DNA from: Burkholderiales bacterium
Lineage (GTDB): Bacteria > Actinomycetota > Thermoleophilia > Gaiellales > Gaiellaceae
Assembly (NCBI GenBank): GCA_025935595.1
Contig: JAICUZ010000105.1
Location: forward strand, 1 to 8,603
Length of the DNA stretch: 8,603 nucleotides
Reading direction: 5' to 3'
The first letter of the stretch is position 1. Each line of letters begins with the position of its first letter. The translations under genes were made by a program, and so were the position numbers. The notes beneath the pieces are model-generated. The model did no database searches. It saw only the letters and a program-made list of their open reading frames with translations, and had not been told where the DNA came from. Of the stretch, positions 1 to 6,485 are shown in pieces.

Positions 1-1115
1 ACCATGTCCGGGTTCGCGAAATTGACGACACAGAACGCGTAGCCGTCGCCGATCTCGTCGACGACACGGTCTGTGACCTGGTCGGCCGACATCTCCGGCT
101 TGTGGTCGTAGCTCGGCACGTCGCGGGGGCTCGGCACGAGGATCCGGTCCTCCCCCGGCCAGACCTCCTCGCGCCCGCCGTTGAAGAAGTAGGTGACGTG
201 GGCGTACTTCTCGGTCTCGGCGACGTGGAGCTGCTTCAGGCCGCTTTCGGCGAGCACCTCGGCCAGGGTCGCCGGAATGTCCTGCTCCTCGAACGCGACC
301 GGCGCCTGGAGATCGGACGAGTACCGCGTCATCGTCGTCAGGTCGAAGTTGTGATCGAGCAGCAGCTTCGTGAGCTGTCGGCCGCGGTCGGGTCGGAAGT
401 TGAAGAAGATCGCGGTGTCGCCTGCCTCGAGCGCAGGCGCGCCGTCGACGACGATCGGCTCGATGAACTCGTCGGTGACGCCGGCGTCGTAGCTCGCCTG
501 CACGGCCGCGAGCGGGTCGGCGGCCGCAGTTCCGACGCCGTTCACGATCGCGTCGAACGCGCGCTGCGTCCGGTCCCAGCGCGCATCGCGATCCATCGCG
601 TAGTAGCGACCCGTCACGGTCGCGATGCGGTCCTGCGGCAGAAGCGCGAGGTCGCGGACGGCCGAGGTCGGCGAGACGTCGCGACCGTCGGTGAACGCAT
701 GGATCCACGTCTTCTCCGGTGCGAACCGGAAGAGCGCCTGCACGTGATTGATGTGCGAGTGGACCCCGCCGTGCGACACGAGCCCCAGCAGGTGCACGCG
801 GTTGCCGCGTTCGAACGCCGACACGAGCACCTCGTTCTCGAAGAACGAGCCGTCCTCGATCGAGCGGTTCACGCGCATCAGGTCCTGGTACAGCCGCCGC
901 CCCGAGCCGATCGTCAGGTGCCCGACCTCGCTGTTGCCCATCTGCCCCTCGGGAAGCCCGGCAGCCGGGCCCGACGCCTCGATCCTCGTGTGCGGGAACT
1001 CCCGCCACAGCCGGTCGAACACCGGCGTGTCCGCGAGCTCGACCGCGTTGCCGGGCCCGGGCGGCGCACAGCCGAACCCGTCGAGAATGACGAGCGCTAC
1101 GAGGCTGCGCGGCAT
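1..1115 (-). CDS. gpmI: 2,3-bisphosphoglycerate-independent phosphoglycerate mutase (partial, C-terminus off the left edge)
   Basis: Cofactor-independent phosphoglycerate mutase, which interconverts 3- and 2-phosphoglycerate in the cytoplasm using two metal ions (usually Mn2+) and a phosphoserine intermediate. About 371 codons are visible of roughly 500 expected. The N-terminus reads MPRSLVALVILDGFG, with the metal-binding Asp at residue 12 and the catalytic Ser at residue 62 in GQMGNSEVGH. Further family signatures are SHGGVHSH, FTDGRD, GRYYAMDRD, FNFRPDR, EKYAHVTYFFNGG and, at the window edge, VVNFANPDM. The ATG at 1115 lies inside the end of tpiA (19-bp overlap), so expression is probably coupled to tpiA; I see no Shine-Dalgarno sequence. 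The stretches before FTDGRD and before GRYYAMDRD look a few to a dozen residues shorter than in Bacillus-type enzymes, judged from memory. Many actinobacteria use the unrelated cofactor-dependent GpmA, so this choice is informative. Identity is very secure. Confidence 0.96.
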   Translation of the reverse strand, partial: MPRSLVALVILDGFGCAPPGPGNAVELADTPVFDRLWREFPHTRIEASGPAAGLPEGQMGNSEVGHLTIGSGRRLYQDLMRVNRSIEDGSFFENEVLVSAFERGNRVHLLGLVSHGGVHSHINHVQALFRFAPEKTWIHAFTDGRDVSPTSAVRDLALLPQDRIATVTGRYYAMDRDARWDRTQRAFDAIVNGVGTAAADPLAAVQASYDAGVTDEFIEPIVVDGAPALEAGDTAIFFNFRPDRGRQLTKLLLDHNFDLTTMTRYSSDLQAPVAFEEQDIPATLAEVLAESGLKQLHVAETEKYAHVTYFFNGGREEVWPGEDRILVPSPRDVPSYDHKPEMSADQVTDRVVDEIGDGYAFCVVNFANPDM

Positions 1116-1795
1116 ATCGCGGCGAACGTGTCGACGTCGAGTGATGCCCCGCCGACGAGCGCGCCGTCGATCGCCGGCTGCGCGAGCAACTCCGCGGCGT
1201 TCTCGGGCTTGACGGAGCCGCCGTAGAGCATCGGGACGTCGATCAGGTCCTTGATCGTCTCGTGTGCCTCCTGCGCCATCGCCGGCGTCGCGGTCTTGCC
1301 GGTGCCGATCGCCCACACGGGCTCGTAGGCGATCACGAGGTTCGGATCGGGCTCGAGCGACGCCACCTGGCGGCGGAGCACCTGGTGGGTCGCGCCCTTG
1401 TCGCGCTCCTCCGCCGTCTCGCCGATGCACGCGATCACGTGCAGCCCGAACTCGAGGCAGTGGTGCACGCGGCGCGTGACGATCGCGTCGGTCTCGCCGA
1501 ACCACTGCCGGCGCTCCGAATGGCCGACGATCGTGCCGTACACGCCGAGCTCCTGAAGCATTGGCGCGGAGACCTCGCCGGTGAACGCGCCCTCCTCCTC
1601 CCAGTGGCAGTTCTGTGCGAAGACGCCGATCTCGGTCCCGGCGAGCGCCTGCACCGCTTCGGCCAGCGAGACGAACGGCGGCGCGACAACCACGTCGACT
1701 CCGTCAGGGAGATCCGCAGCGCGCAGTGCGCGGCAGAACGCGCCCGCTTCGCCCGGCCCTTTGAACATCTTCCAGTTGCCTGCGATCAACGTCAT
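1097..1795 (-). CDS. tpiA: Triosephosphate isomerase, compact form
   Basis: Triosephosphate isomerase interconverts dihydroxyacetone phosphate and glyceraldehyde-3-phosphate. The 232-residue product begins MTLIAGNWKM and carries all catalytic residues: Asn7 and Lys9 (GNWKM), His92 (GHSERR) and the base Glu158 (YEPVWAIGTG), followed by the phosphate-gripping loop 6 and the YGGSVKPENA and GALVGGASL motifs. The ATG at 1795 was chosen because it starts the conserved first beta strand; the open frame continues upstream only through pgk coding sequence. Its ATG overlaps the pgk stop as ATGA (4 bp), and its own TAG lies within gpmI (19-bp overlap), so translational coupling is likely. The length is below the usual 245-255 residues; most of the shortfall lies between the loop-6 region and YGGSVKP, where helix alpha6 and its connection are normally longer. 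No active-site residue is lost. Confidence 0.97.
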   Translation of the reverse strand: MTLIAGNWKMFKGPGEAGAFCRALRAADLPDGVDVVVAPPFVSLAEAVQALAGTEIGVFAQNCHWEEEGAFTGEVSAPMLQELGVYGTIVGHSERRQWFGETDAIVTRRVHHCLEFGLHVIACIGETAEERDKGATHQVLRRQVASLEPDPNLVIAYEPVWAIGTGKTATPAMAQEAHETIKDLIDVPMLYGGSVKPENAAELLAQPAIDGALVGGASLDVDTFAAICRAAS

Positions 1796-2838
1796 GCCGG
1801 TATCGCGTTCACGCCGGGAAGCTCCTTCCCTTCGAGCAGCTCGAGCGACGCGCCACCACCGGTGGAGATCCACGAGATGCGATCGGCGAGGCCGGCCTCG
1901 TGCACCGCGCGCACCGAGTCGCCGCCGCCGACGACCGTGAAGCCGTCAGACGCTGCGACGGCCTCGGCGACCGCAACGGTGCCTGCGGCGAACGCCGGCC
2001 ACTCGAACACGCCCATCGGCCCGTTCCAGAACACGGTCTTCGCAGTCGCGATCGCTTCTGCGAAGACCTGGCGCGTCTTCGGGCCGATGTCGAGCGCAAA
2101 CCAGCCGTCTGGTACGCGGTCGGCGTCGACTGTCTGGGTCTGCGCGTCCGGTTCAAACGCGTCAGCAGCCACGACGTCGTCGGGCAACAAGACCGTCACG
2201 CCGACGAGCGGAGATTGCGTAGCAATCTCCGCAGCCATCTTCCCGCCGATCAGGACCGCGTCCGCCTTCTCGCCGAGGTTCTGGAGCACGCCGATCTTGT
2301 CCTCGACCTTCGCGCCGCCGGAAACGATCACGAACGGCCGCTCGAGGTCGCCCAGCAAGCGGCCGAGGTTCTTCAACTCGTCGAGCAGCAGCAGGCCGGC
2401 GTAGGCCGGGAGCAACTCGGCGACACCAACCGTCGACGAGTGTGCGCGGTGCGCGGAGCCGAATGCGTCGTTGACGTAGAGGTCGCAGCCCGCCGCGAGC
2501 TCGCGCGCGAAGCCGAGATCGTTCTTCGTCTCCCCGGGGTTGAAACGCGTGTTCTCGAGCACCTCGACCCGCTCGTCACCGACGGCGGCCTTGACGGCCT
2601 CACGCACGGGCGCCATCGCAAACTTCGCGCGGTCCTCGTCGGTCTTCGGGCGACCGAGATGCGAGCAGACGCGGACCTCGCGGGCGCCGCGCTCGAGCAG
2701 CAGTCGCAGCGTCGGCAGCGACGCCTGGATCCGCGTGTCGTCGGCGACGCGGCCGTCTTCGAGCGGCACGTTGAGATCCGACCGGACGAGGACGACCTTG
2801 CCCTCGACGTCGGCCGTTTCGACTGACCGCGGGAGCAT
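1792..2838 (-). CDS. pgk: Phosphoglycerate kinase, compact form
   Basis: Phosphoglycerate kinase transfers the acyl phosphate of 1,3-bisphosphoglycerate to ADP, or the reverse in gluconeogenesis. The 348-residue product shows the N-domain substrate motifs VRSDLNVP (17-25), SHLGRPK (59-65), LENTRF (94-99) and NDAFGSAHRAHSSTVG. In the C-domain are the nucleotide motifs SGGAKVEDK (Lys177, Lys181), WNGPMGVFE (271-279), GGGDS (304-308) and STGGGASLELLEGKELPGV. It is about 40-50 residues shorter than typical bacterial Pgk (390-400). One gap lies before LENTRF, where about 20 residues are missing. The other follows GGKMAAE (198-204), where the usual 30-35-residue helix and loop are replaced by about ten residues. 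The ATG at 2838 shares one base with the gap stop (TGATG), and the TGA overlaps tpiA by 4 bp, so it is coupled on both sides. A perfect 11-bp inverted repeat lies in the shortened C-domain loop. Confidence 0.97.
   Translation of the reverse strand: MLPRSVETADVEGKVVLVRSDLNVPLEDGRVADDTRIQASLPTLRLLLERGAREVRVCSHLGRPKTDEDRAKFAMAPVREAVKAAVGDERVEVLENTRFNPGETKNDLGFARELAAGCDLYVNDAFGSAHRAHSSTVGVAELLPAYAGLLLLDELKNLGRLLGDLERPFVIVSGGAKVEDKIGVLQNLGEKADAVLIGGKMAAEIATQSPLVGVTVLLPDDVVAADAFEPDAQTQTVDADRVPDGWFALDIGPKTRQVFAEAIATAKTVFWNGPMGVFEWPAFAAGTVAVAEAVAASDGFTVVGGGDSVRAVHEAGLADRISWISTGGGASLELLEGKELPGVNAIPA
2208..2232. repeat. Perfect 11-bp inverted repeat inside pgk
   Basis: Arms GCGGAGATTGC (2208-2218) and GCAATCTCCGC (2222-2232) are exact reverse complements separated by the 3-nt loop GTA. 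On the coding (minus) strand the element encodes A-E-I-A-T-Q-S-P, residues 203-210 of Pgk, directly after the conserved GGKMA. It coincides with the place where this Pgk lacks the usual helix-loop segment. No T-run follows on either strand, so a classical intrinsic terminator is unlikely. Function unknown. Confidence 0.9.
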
Positions 2839-3839
2839 CAGAGGAGCTTCGAGACGAGATCGACCAACCGACACGAGTAGCCCCACTCGTTGTCGTACCA
2901 GCCGAAGACCTTCGCGAAGGACCCGTGCGCCATCGTCAACTCGCTGTCGAAGATGCACGACGCCGGTGAGTGCACGATGTCCCGCGACACGAGCGGCTCC
3001 GTCGAGTAGTCCAGGTACGGCGCGAGCGGTCCCGACTCGGCAGCCGCCCGGAACGCGTCGTTCACCGAGTCGGGCGTCGCGTTGTCGCGCAGCGTCACGA
3101 CGAGATCGGTGATGGATCCCGTCGGGACCGGTGCGCGAACGGAGATCCCGTCGACCTTGCCCTGCAGGTGGGGCAGCACGAGGCCGATCGCCTTCGCTGC
3201 GCCCGTCGACGTCGGAATCAGGTTGATCGCCGCAGCGCGTGCGCGCCGCAAGTCCTTGTGCGGGAGGTCGAGGATCTGCTGGTCGTTCGTGTACGCGTGG
3301 ATCGTCGTCATGAATCCTTGCTCGATTCCGAAGGTGTCGTCGAGCACCTTCGCCATCGGCGCGACGCAGTTCGTCGTGCACGAGGCGTTCGAGATGATCG
3401 AGTGCTTCTCGGCGTCGTATGCGTCGTCGTTCACGCCGAGGACGATGGTGATGTCGGGATCGGTTGCCGGAGCCGAGATGACAACCTTCTTCGCGCCGGC
3501 GTCCAGGTGCTTCTGCGCGCCTTCTCGCTTCGTGAAGAAGCCGGTCGACTCGATCGCGATGTCGACCTCGAGGTCGCGCCACGGCAGGTTCGCCGGATCG
3601 CGCTCCGCGAGCCCGGTCAACTCCTTCCCGTTGACCTTCAGCGACCCGCCGGACTCTTCGACCTCGCCGTCGAAGTTGCCGAGCACCGAGTCGTGCTTGA
3701 GCAGATGCGCCATCGTCGGAACGTCGCCCAGGTCGTTGAACGCCACGATCTCGAAATCGGGGTTGCGCTCGAGGGCGGCGCGGAAGAAGTTGCGGCCGAT
3801 GCGGCCGAATCCGTTGATCCCTACGCGTGTCTTCGCCAT
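2838..3839 (-). CDS. gap: Glyceraldehyde-3-phosphate dehydrogenase, type I
   Basis: Phosphorylating glyceraldehyde-3-phosphate dehydrogenase, producing 1,3-bisphosphoglycerate for Pgk. It is 333 residues, the normal length. The N-terminal Rossmann fold starts VGINGFGRIGRN, the catalytic Cys154 is in SNASCTTNC, and HAYTNDQQ, the phosphate-binding PTSTGAAKA and the C-terminal WYDNEWGYS signature are all present. The segment ILDLPHKDLRRARAAA matches the Leu-Pro pair known from NAD-dependent GapA enzymes, and the Asp in FNDLGD fits NAD rather than NADP, so a glycolytic NAD enzyme is inferred. The ATG at 3839 begins MAKTRVGINGFG; the frame stays open upstream only because it reads through the peptidase gene. 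It lies 23 bp after the M32 stop and has no Shine-Dalgarno sequence, but a TAAGCT hexamer sits 7 nt upstream. A separate leaderless transcript for gap-pgk-tpiA-gpmI is therefore possible, besides read-through from upstream. Confidence 0.98.
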   Translation of the reverse strand: MAKTRVGINGFGRIGRNFFRAALERNPDFEIVAFNDLGDVPTMAHLLKHDSVLGNFDGEVEESGGSLKVNGKELTGLAERDPANLPWRDLEVDIAIESTGFFTKREGAQKHLDAGAKKVVISAPATDPDITIVLGVNDDAYDAEKHSIISNASCTTNCVAPMAKVLDDTFGIEQGFMTTIHAYTNDQQILDLPHKDLRRARAAAINLIPTSTGAAKAIGLVLPHLQGKVDGISVRAPVPTGSITDLVVTLRDNATPDSVNDAFRAAAESGPLAPYLDYSTEPLVSRDIVHSPASCIFDSELTMAHGSFAKVFGWYDNEWGYSCRLVDLVSKLL

Positions 3840-3846
3840 GCGACCG

Positions 3847-3852
3847 AGCTTA
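3847..3852 (-). promoter_or_regulatory. Candidate -10 element for a leaderless gap transcript
   Basis: On the minus strand TAAGCT is followed by 7 nt (CGGTCGC) and the gap ATG. A -10 hexamer this close places transcription initiation at or next to the start codon, the arrangement of leaderless mRNAs common in actinobacteria. No Shine-Dalgarno sequence competes with it. No clear -35 element is visible, and a TANNNT hexamer by itself is weak evidence. Confidence 0.4.
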
Positions 3853-3862
3853 GCGAGCGGTG

Positions 3863-5368
3863 CTAGGCGGCGATGCCGTAGATGCCCGCGAGCTTCTCGC
3901 GGAGGTACCGCACGTACGGCTCGGGATCGATCTGCGACGTGCCGACGACGCGCTCGAGCGTCTCGGTGGGCGTGAACTTCCGGCCGTGCCGGTGGAGGTT
4001 CTCCCGCAGCCAGTCGCGGAGCGGCGCGAAGTCGCCGGCCTCGATCGCGCTCGGCAGGTCGGGTAGCTCGGCGGTGATCCGCTCCCAGATCTGCGCGGAG
4101 ATCAGGTTGCCGAGCGCATACGTCGGGAAGTAGCCGATCGAGCCGCTCGACCAGTGGACGTCCTGCAGGACGCCGGTCGTGTCGTTCGGCACCTCGATTC
4201 CCAGGTACTCCCACATGCGCCGGTTCCACTCCTCGGGCAGCTGCTCGAGCGGGAACTCGTCTGCGAGCATCGCCTGCTCGAGCTCGAAGCGCAGGATGAT
4301 GTGCAGGTTGTAGGTCGCTTCGTCCGCTTCGACGCGGATCAACGACGGCTCGACAGCGTTCACCTCGCGATACCAGCTGTCCGCGTCGTGACCCGCGAGC
4401 GCGTCGCCGAACAGCTCCTGCGCGCGCGGGAAGAAGCGGCGCCAGAACGGCAGCGACCGGCCGACCATGTTCTCCCACATGCGGCTCTGCGACTCGTGCA
4501 GTCCGAGCGAGGTGCCGCGGGCGAGCGGCGAGCGCTCCAGCGACGGGTCGACCTGGTGCTCGTAGAGCCCATGCCCGAACTCGTGCATCGTGCCGAACAG
4601 TCCTTCGAGCCCGTCGGTGAAGTACCGCGTCGTGATGCGGATGTCGGTCACGCCCGTACCCGAGGCAAACGGATGCACCGTCGGATCGAGCCGCCATGAG
4701 TCGGAGGAGAAGCCGAACTCGCGCACGACCTCGAGCTCGAAGATCTTCTGCGCCTCGATGTCGAACGTCTTCTCGCGCTTCTCGACCTGGGTCTGCTCGG
4801 CGACCTCTTTGACGAGCGGCGACTGATGCTCCTTGACGTAGTCGAAGATGCGGCGAACCTCCGCGGTCTTCATGCCGCGCTCGTAGTCGTCGAGGACGAT
4901 GTCGTACGGCTCGTCGCCCACCTCGAAGCAATCGATGTAGCGCTTCCGCAGGTCGAGGTTCTTCCTCAGGACCGGCAGGAACGAGGCGAAGTCGTTGTCG
5001 CGGCGCGCAGCGACCCACACCGGGTTCGCGAGCGCAGCGGAGCGCGACATCTCCGCCCGCAGGTCGGGCGGCACCTTGCTCGCCTTCTCCCAGTCGCGCG
5101 TCGCGACGCGGATGAGGCTCGCCTCGAACGAGTCGTAGTCGTGGTGCTCGCCGAAGCCGCGCAGGTCCTCGAGGAGGCGGCCGATATCGGCCGAGATGAA
5201 CTTTGTGTGCGCGATCCGGCCGACGGTCGCGAGCTGCTCCGCGCGGATCGCGGCGCCGCCGCTCGGCATCATCACCTGCTGGTCCCAGCTGAGGAGCGCT
5301 GCGGTCTTCCACAGGTCCTGGATCTCCGCCAGACGCTGCCGCAGGTCGTCGAACGCCGCCCGGCTCAC
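3863..5368 (-). CDS. Thermostable carboxypeptidase, peptidase family M32
   Basis: Zinc metallocarboxypeptidase of family M32 (Taq/Pfu carboxypeptidase), which removes C-terminal residues from peptides, normally in the cytoplasm as a dimer. The 501-residue length is typical. Every signature motif of the family is present: HPF (232-234), DIRITT (242-247), HEFGH (262-266; His262 and His266 bind zinc and Glu263 is catalytic), HESQ (291-294; Glu292 the third ligand, 26 residues after His266 as in the Pyrococcus enzyme), IRVEAD (344-349) and GVLQDVHW (399-406). The N-terminus (LSWDQQVMMPSGGAAIRAEQ) matches the usual family start, supporting the GTG at 5368. There is no signal peptide. It sits between whiA and gap, which are usually neighbours in actinobacteria. 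A TATGTT hexamer 6 nt upstream suggests its own leaderless transcription start. The link to glycolysis is positional only. Confidence 0.96.
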   Translation of the reverse strand: MSRAAFDDLRQRLAEIQDLWKTAALLSWDQQVMMPSGGAAIRAEQLATVGRIAHTKFISADIGRLLEDLRGFGEHHDYDSFEASLIRVATRDWEKASKVPPDLRAEMSRSAALANPVWVAARRDNDFASFLPVLRKNLDLRKRYIDCFEVGDEPYDIVLDDYERGMKTAEVRRIFDYVKEHQSPLVKEVAEQTQVEKREKTFDIEAQKIFELEVVREFGFSSDSWRLDPTVHPFASGTGVTDIRITTRYFTDGLEGLFGTMHEFGHGLYEHQVDPSLERSPLARGTSLGLHESQSRMWENMVGRSLPFWRRFFPRAQELFGDALAGHDADSWYREVNAVEPSLIRVEADEATYNLHIILRFELEQAMLADEFPLEQLPEEWNRRMWEYLGIEVPNDTTGVLQDVHWSSGSIGYFPTYALGNLISAQIWERITAELPDLPSAIEAGDFAPLRDWLRENLHRHGRKFTPTETLERVVGTSQIDPEPYVRYLREKLAGIYGIAA

Positions 5369-5374
5369 TTGAGA

Positions 5375-5380
5375 AACATA
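5375..5380 (-). promoter_or_regulatory. Candidate -10 element for a leaderless M32 peptidase transcript
   Basis: TATGTT on the minus strand is followed by TCTCAA and the GTG start codon, placing the predicted transcription start at the start codon. It lies in a short AT-rich island (CATATAT) in otherwise very GC-rich DNA, and no Shine-Dalgarno sequence is present. The -35 region shows no clear match. Position and composition give moderate support. Confidence 0.45.
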
Positions 5381-5416
5381 TATCAGCGTCCGCTCGATCC
5401 GGGCGCAGTCGGCGGC

Positions 5417-5451
5417 CCGGGGGGAGGCTCCGAGGACGACCCTCCCCCCGG
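5417..5451. repeat. Strong GC-rich stem-loop in the whiA/M32 spacer
   Basis: CCGGGGGGAGG (5417-5427) and CCTCCCCCCGG (5441-5451) are perfect 11-bp inverted repeats with a 13-nt loop. The right arm runs into a 12-bp palindrome, CCGGTCGACCGG (5448-5459), which offers an alternative fold. There is no T-run on either strand. In minus-strand transcripts leaving whiA this could act as a U-less terminator or processing site ahead of the M32 promoter; it could equally be part of an unrecognised RNA. Confidence 0.75.
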
Positions 5452-5469
5452 TCGACCGGGACTTGGCGA

Positions 5470-5500
5470 TGACGGTGGACGGGGTCTGTATCCACCGTCA
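5470..5500. repeat. Second stem-loop in the whiA/M32 spacer
   Basis: TGACGGTGGA (5470-5479) and TCCACCGTCA (5491-5500) are perfect 10-bp inverted repeats with an 11-nt loop. A smaller hairpin follows immediately (AGCCG, loop AGAAC, CGGCT; 5500-5514). With the hairpin at 5417-5451 this makes a run of at least three stems in the 211-bp non-coding stretch. I do not recognise a known riboswitch or small RNA here. Confidence 0.7.
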
Positions 5501-5579
5501 GCCGAGAACCGGCTCCGCCACCGGTGAGTATGGGCGACGCCTCATTCGTGCCGCCAGAGGATTTGCAACTGCTTCGAAG

Positions 5580-6485
5580 CTAGGTTTCGACGAGTCTCGT
5601 TACTGCTTGCAGCCGACGGTGTGCGGCCGACTTCGTGAGCGGCGGCCGTGCCTTTGCAGCGAGCTCGCCCAGCGACGCCGACGGGTGGCGAAGCCGGAGC
5701 TCGGCGATCTCGACGAGCTCCGGCGGGAGCGCGTCGAGGCCGATCGCCCGGATCGCCTCGAGCTGGCGGTGCGCTGCACGAGCAACGCGCTCGAGGTTCG
5801 CCTCGTCGGCGTTCGCGAGCCGGTTCGCGTCGGCCCGGAGGGAGGCGAGGATCGCGTCCTCCTCGAGGAGGAGCGCCGTGTCCCCCGCCCCCGCGACCGC
5901 GAGCACCGCCCCGATCGCCTCGTGCCCTTTCGCGTAGGCGAGGGCGTGGCCGCGGCGCTCCGCCACGGCGAGTCTGGCGTCCGCGCGCCGCGCGACCTCC
6001 TGGACGAACCGCGCGCCTGCGAGTGCCCCAGTGCGGATCTCGAGATGCGGGTCGCGCGGGCCCGAGAGCGACCCGGCGCCGAGCAGCGCGCCGCGAAGGT
6101 AGGCGCCGCGGCAGCATGACCGCCCGACGACCCGCTTCGGCGGCTGCTCGAGCGGCGCGCCCGACGGGGAGAGCACGCCGGCTTCGCGCAGGACGTCGAG
6201 CGCCTGCGCATCGACCGTGACGTGGAGCTGGTAGCGCGTCGCCTGCTCGAACGAGCGGCGCGGATAGGTGCGGATCTCCGACCGCACGCCGAGCTCGCGC
6301 AGGAGCGCGAACGCGCGCCGCGCGATCGCCGAGCTGATCAGGTCGAGGTGGACCGCGATCGATCCATCCCGCAGGTGCCACGCGCCCGACGAGTGGAAGA
6401 GCGCCGACAGCTCGGCCAGCCGGCAGCAGCGGCGCTCGGGCGCGATCAGCGCGAGCTCGTCACGGAGGTCGTCAGAGAGAGACAC
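5580..6485 (-). CDS. whiA: Sporulation/cell-division transcription regulator WhiA
   Basis: WhiA family DNA-binding protein: an N-terminal LAGLIDADG-homing-endonuclease-like domain without nuclease activity, plus a C-terminal helix-turn-helix domain. In Streptomyces it works with WhiB to switch on sporulation septation genes; in non-sporulating bacteria it affects division and chromosome segregation. The 301-residue product shows RRCCRLAELSALFHSSG (18-34), SSAIARRAFALLRELG (51-66), RSCCRGAYLRGALLGAGSLS (122-141), NRLANADEAN (221-230) and the C-terminal LRLRHPSASLGELAAKARPPLTKS before the stop. The GTG at 6485 is preferred over an ATG at 6563 because homology begins at SLSDDLRDEL and a GGAG Shine-Dalgarno sequence lies 7 nt upstream (6493-6496). 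The gene overlaps the upstream alkyltransferase-like gene by 14 bp and is probably coupled to it. The HTH reads KSAAHRR where KSGVNHR is usual, a possible change in DNA contacts. The order whiA ... gap-pgk-tpi is typical of actinobacteria. Confidence 0.93.
   Translation of the reverse strand: MSLSDDLRDELALIAPERRCCRLAELSALFHSSGAWHLRDGSIAVHLDLISSAIARRAFALLRELGVRSEIRTYPRRSFEQATRYQLHVTVDAQALDVLREAGVLSPSGAPLEQPPKRVVGRSCCRGAYLRGALLGAGSLSGPRDPHLEIRTGALAGARFVQEVARRADARLAVAERRGHALAYAKGHEAIGAVLAVAGAGDTALLLEEDAILASLRADANRLANADEANLERVARAAHRQLEAIRAIGLDALPPELVEIAELRLRHPSASLGELAAKARPPLTKSAAHRRLQAVTRLVET

Noticed and set aside
102..1226. Long plus-strand open frame (374 codons) opposite gpmI
   Set aside because: It is antisense to a well-supported gpmI gene, has an Arg/Val/Asp-rich composition typical of the complement of GC-rich codons, and shows no family motif.
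1262..2826. Long plus-strand open frames opposite tpiA and pgk (to 2404 and from 1900)
   Set aside because: They are shadows of tpiA and pgk, whose every conserved motif lies on the minus strand; the translated products are low-complexity and motif-free.
2838..3582. N-terminal extension of Pgk to position 3582 (596 codons)
   Set aside because: The extension reads through gap in the wrong frame; Pgk homology begins at the ATG at 2838.
2838..5495. Single 885-codon minus frame suggesting a fusion of gap with an N-terminal domain
   Set aside because: The upstream part is an Arg-rich out-of-frame reading of the M32 peptidase gene; gap has a proper start at 3839.
5401..5520. Possible riboswitch, 6C RNA, SRP RNA or tRNA in the whiA/M32 spacer
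   Set aside because: The C6 tract is paired in a stem rather than exposed in loops as in 6C RNA, and I find no match to riboswitch cores, the SRP tetraloop domain or a tRNA cloverleaf. Reported only as structured DNA.
4154..5527. Plus-strand open frames opposite the M32 peptidase (4154-4699 and 4826-5527)
   Set aside because: Both lie antisense to a motif-complete M32 gene and have no recognisable domain.
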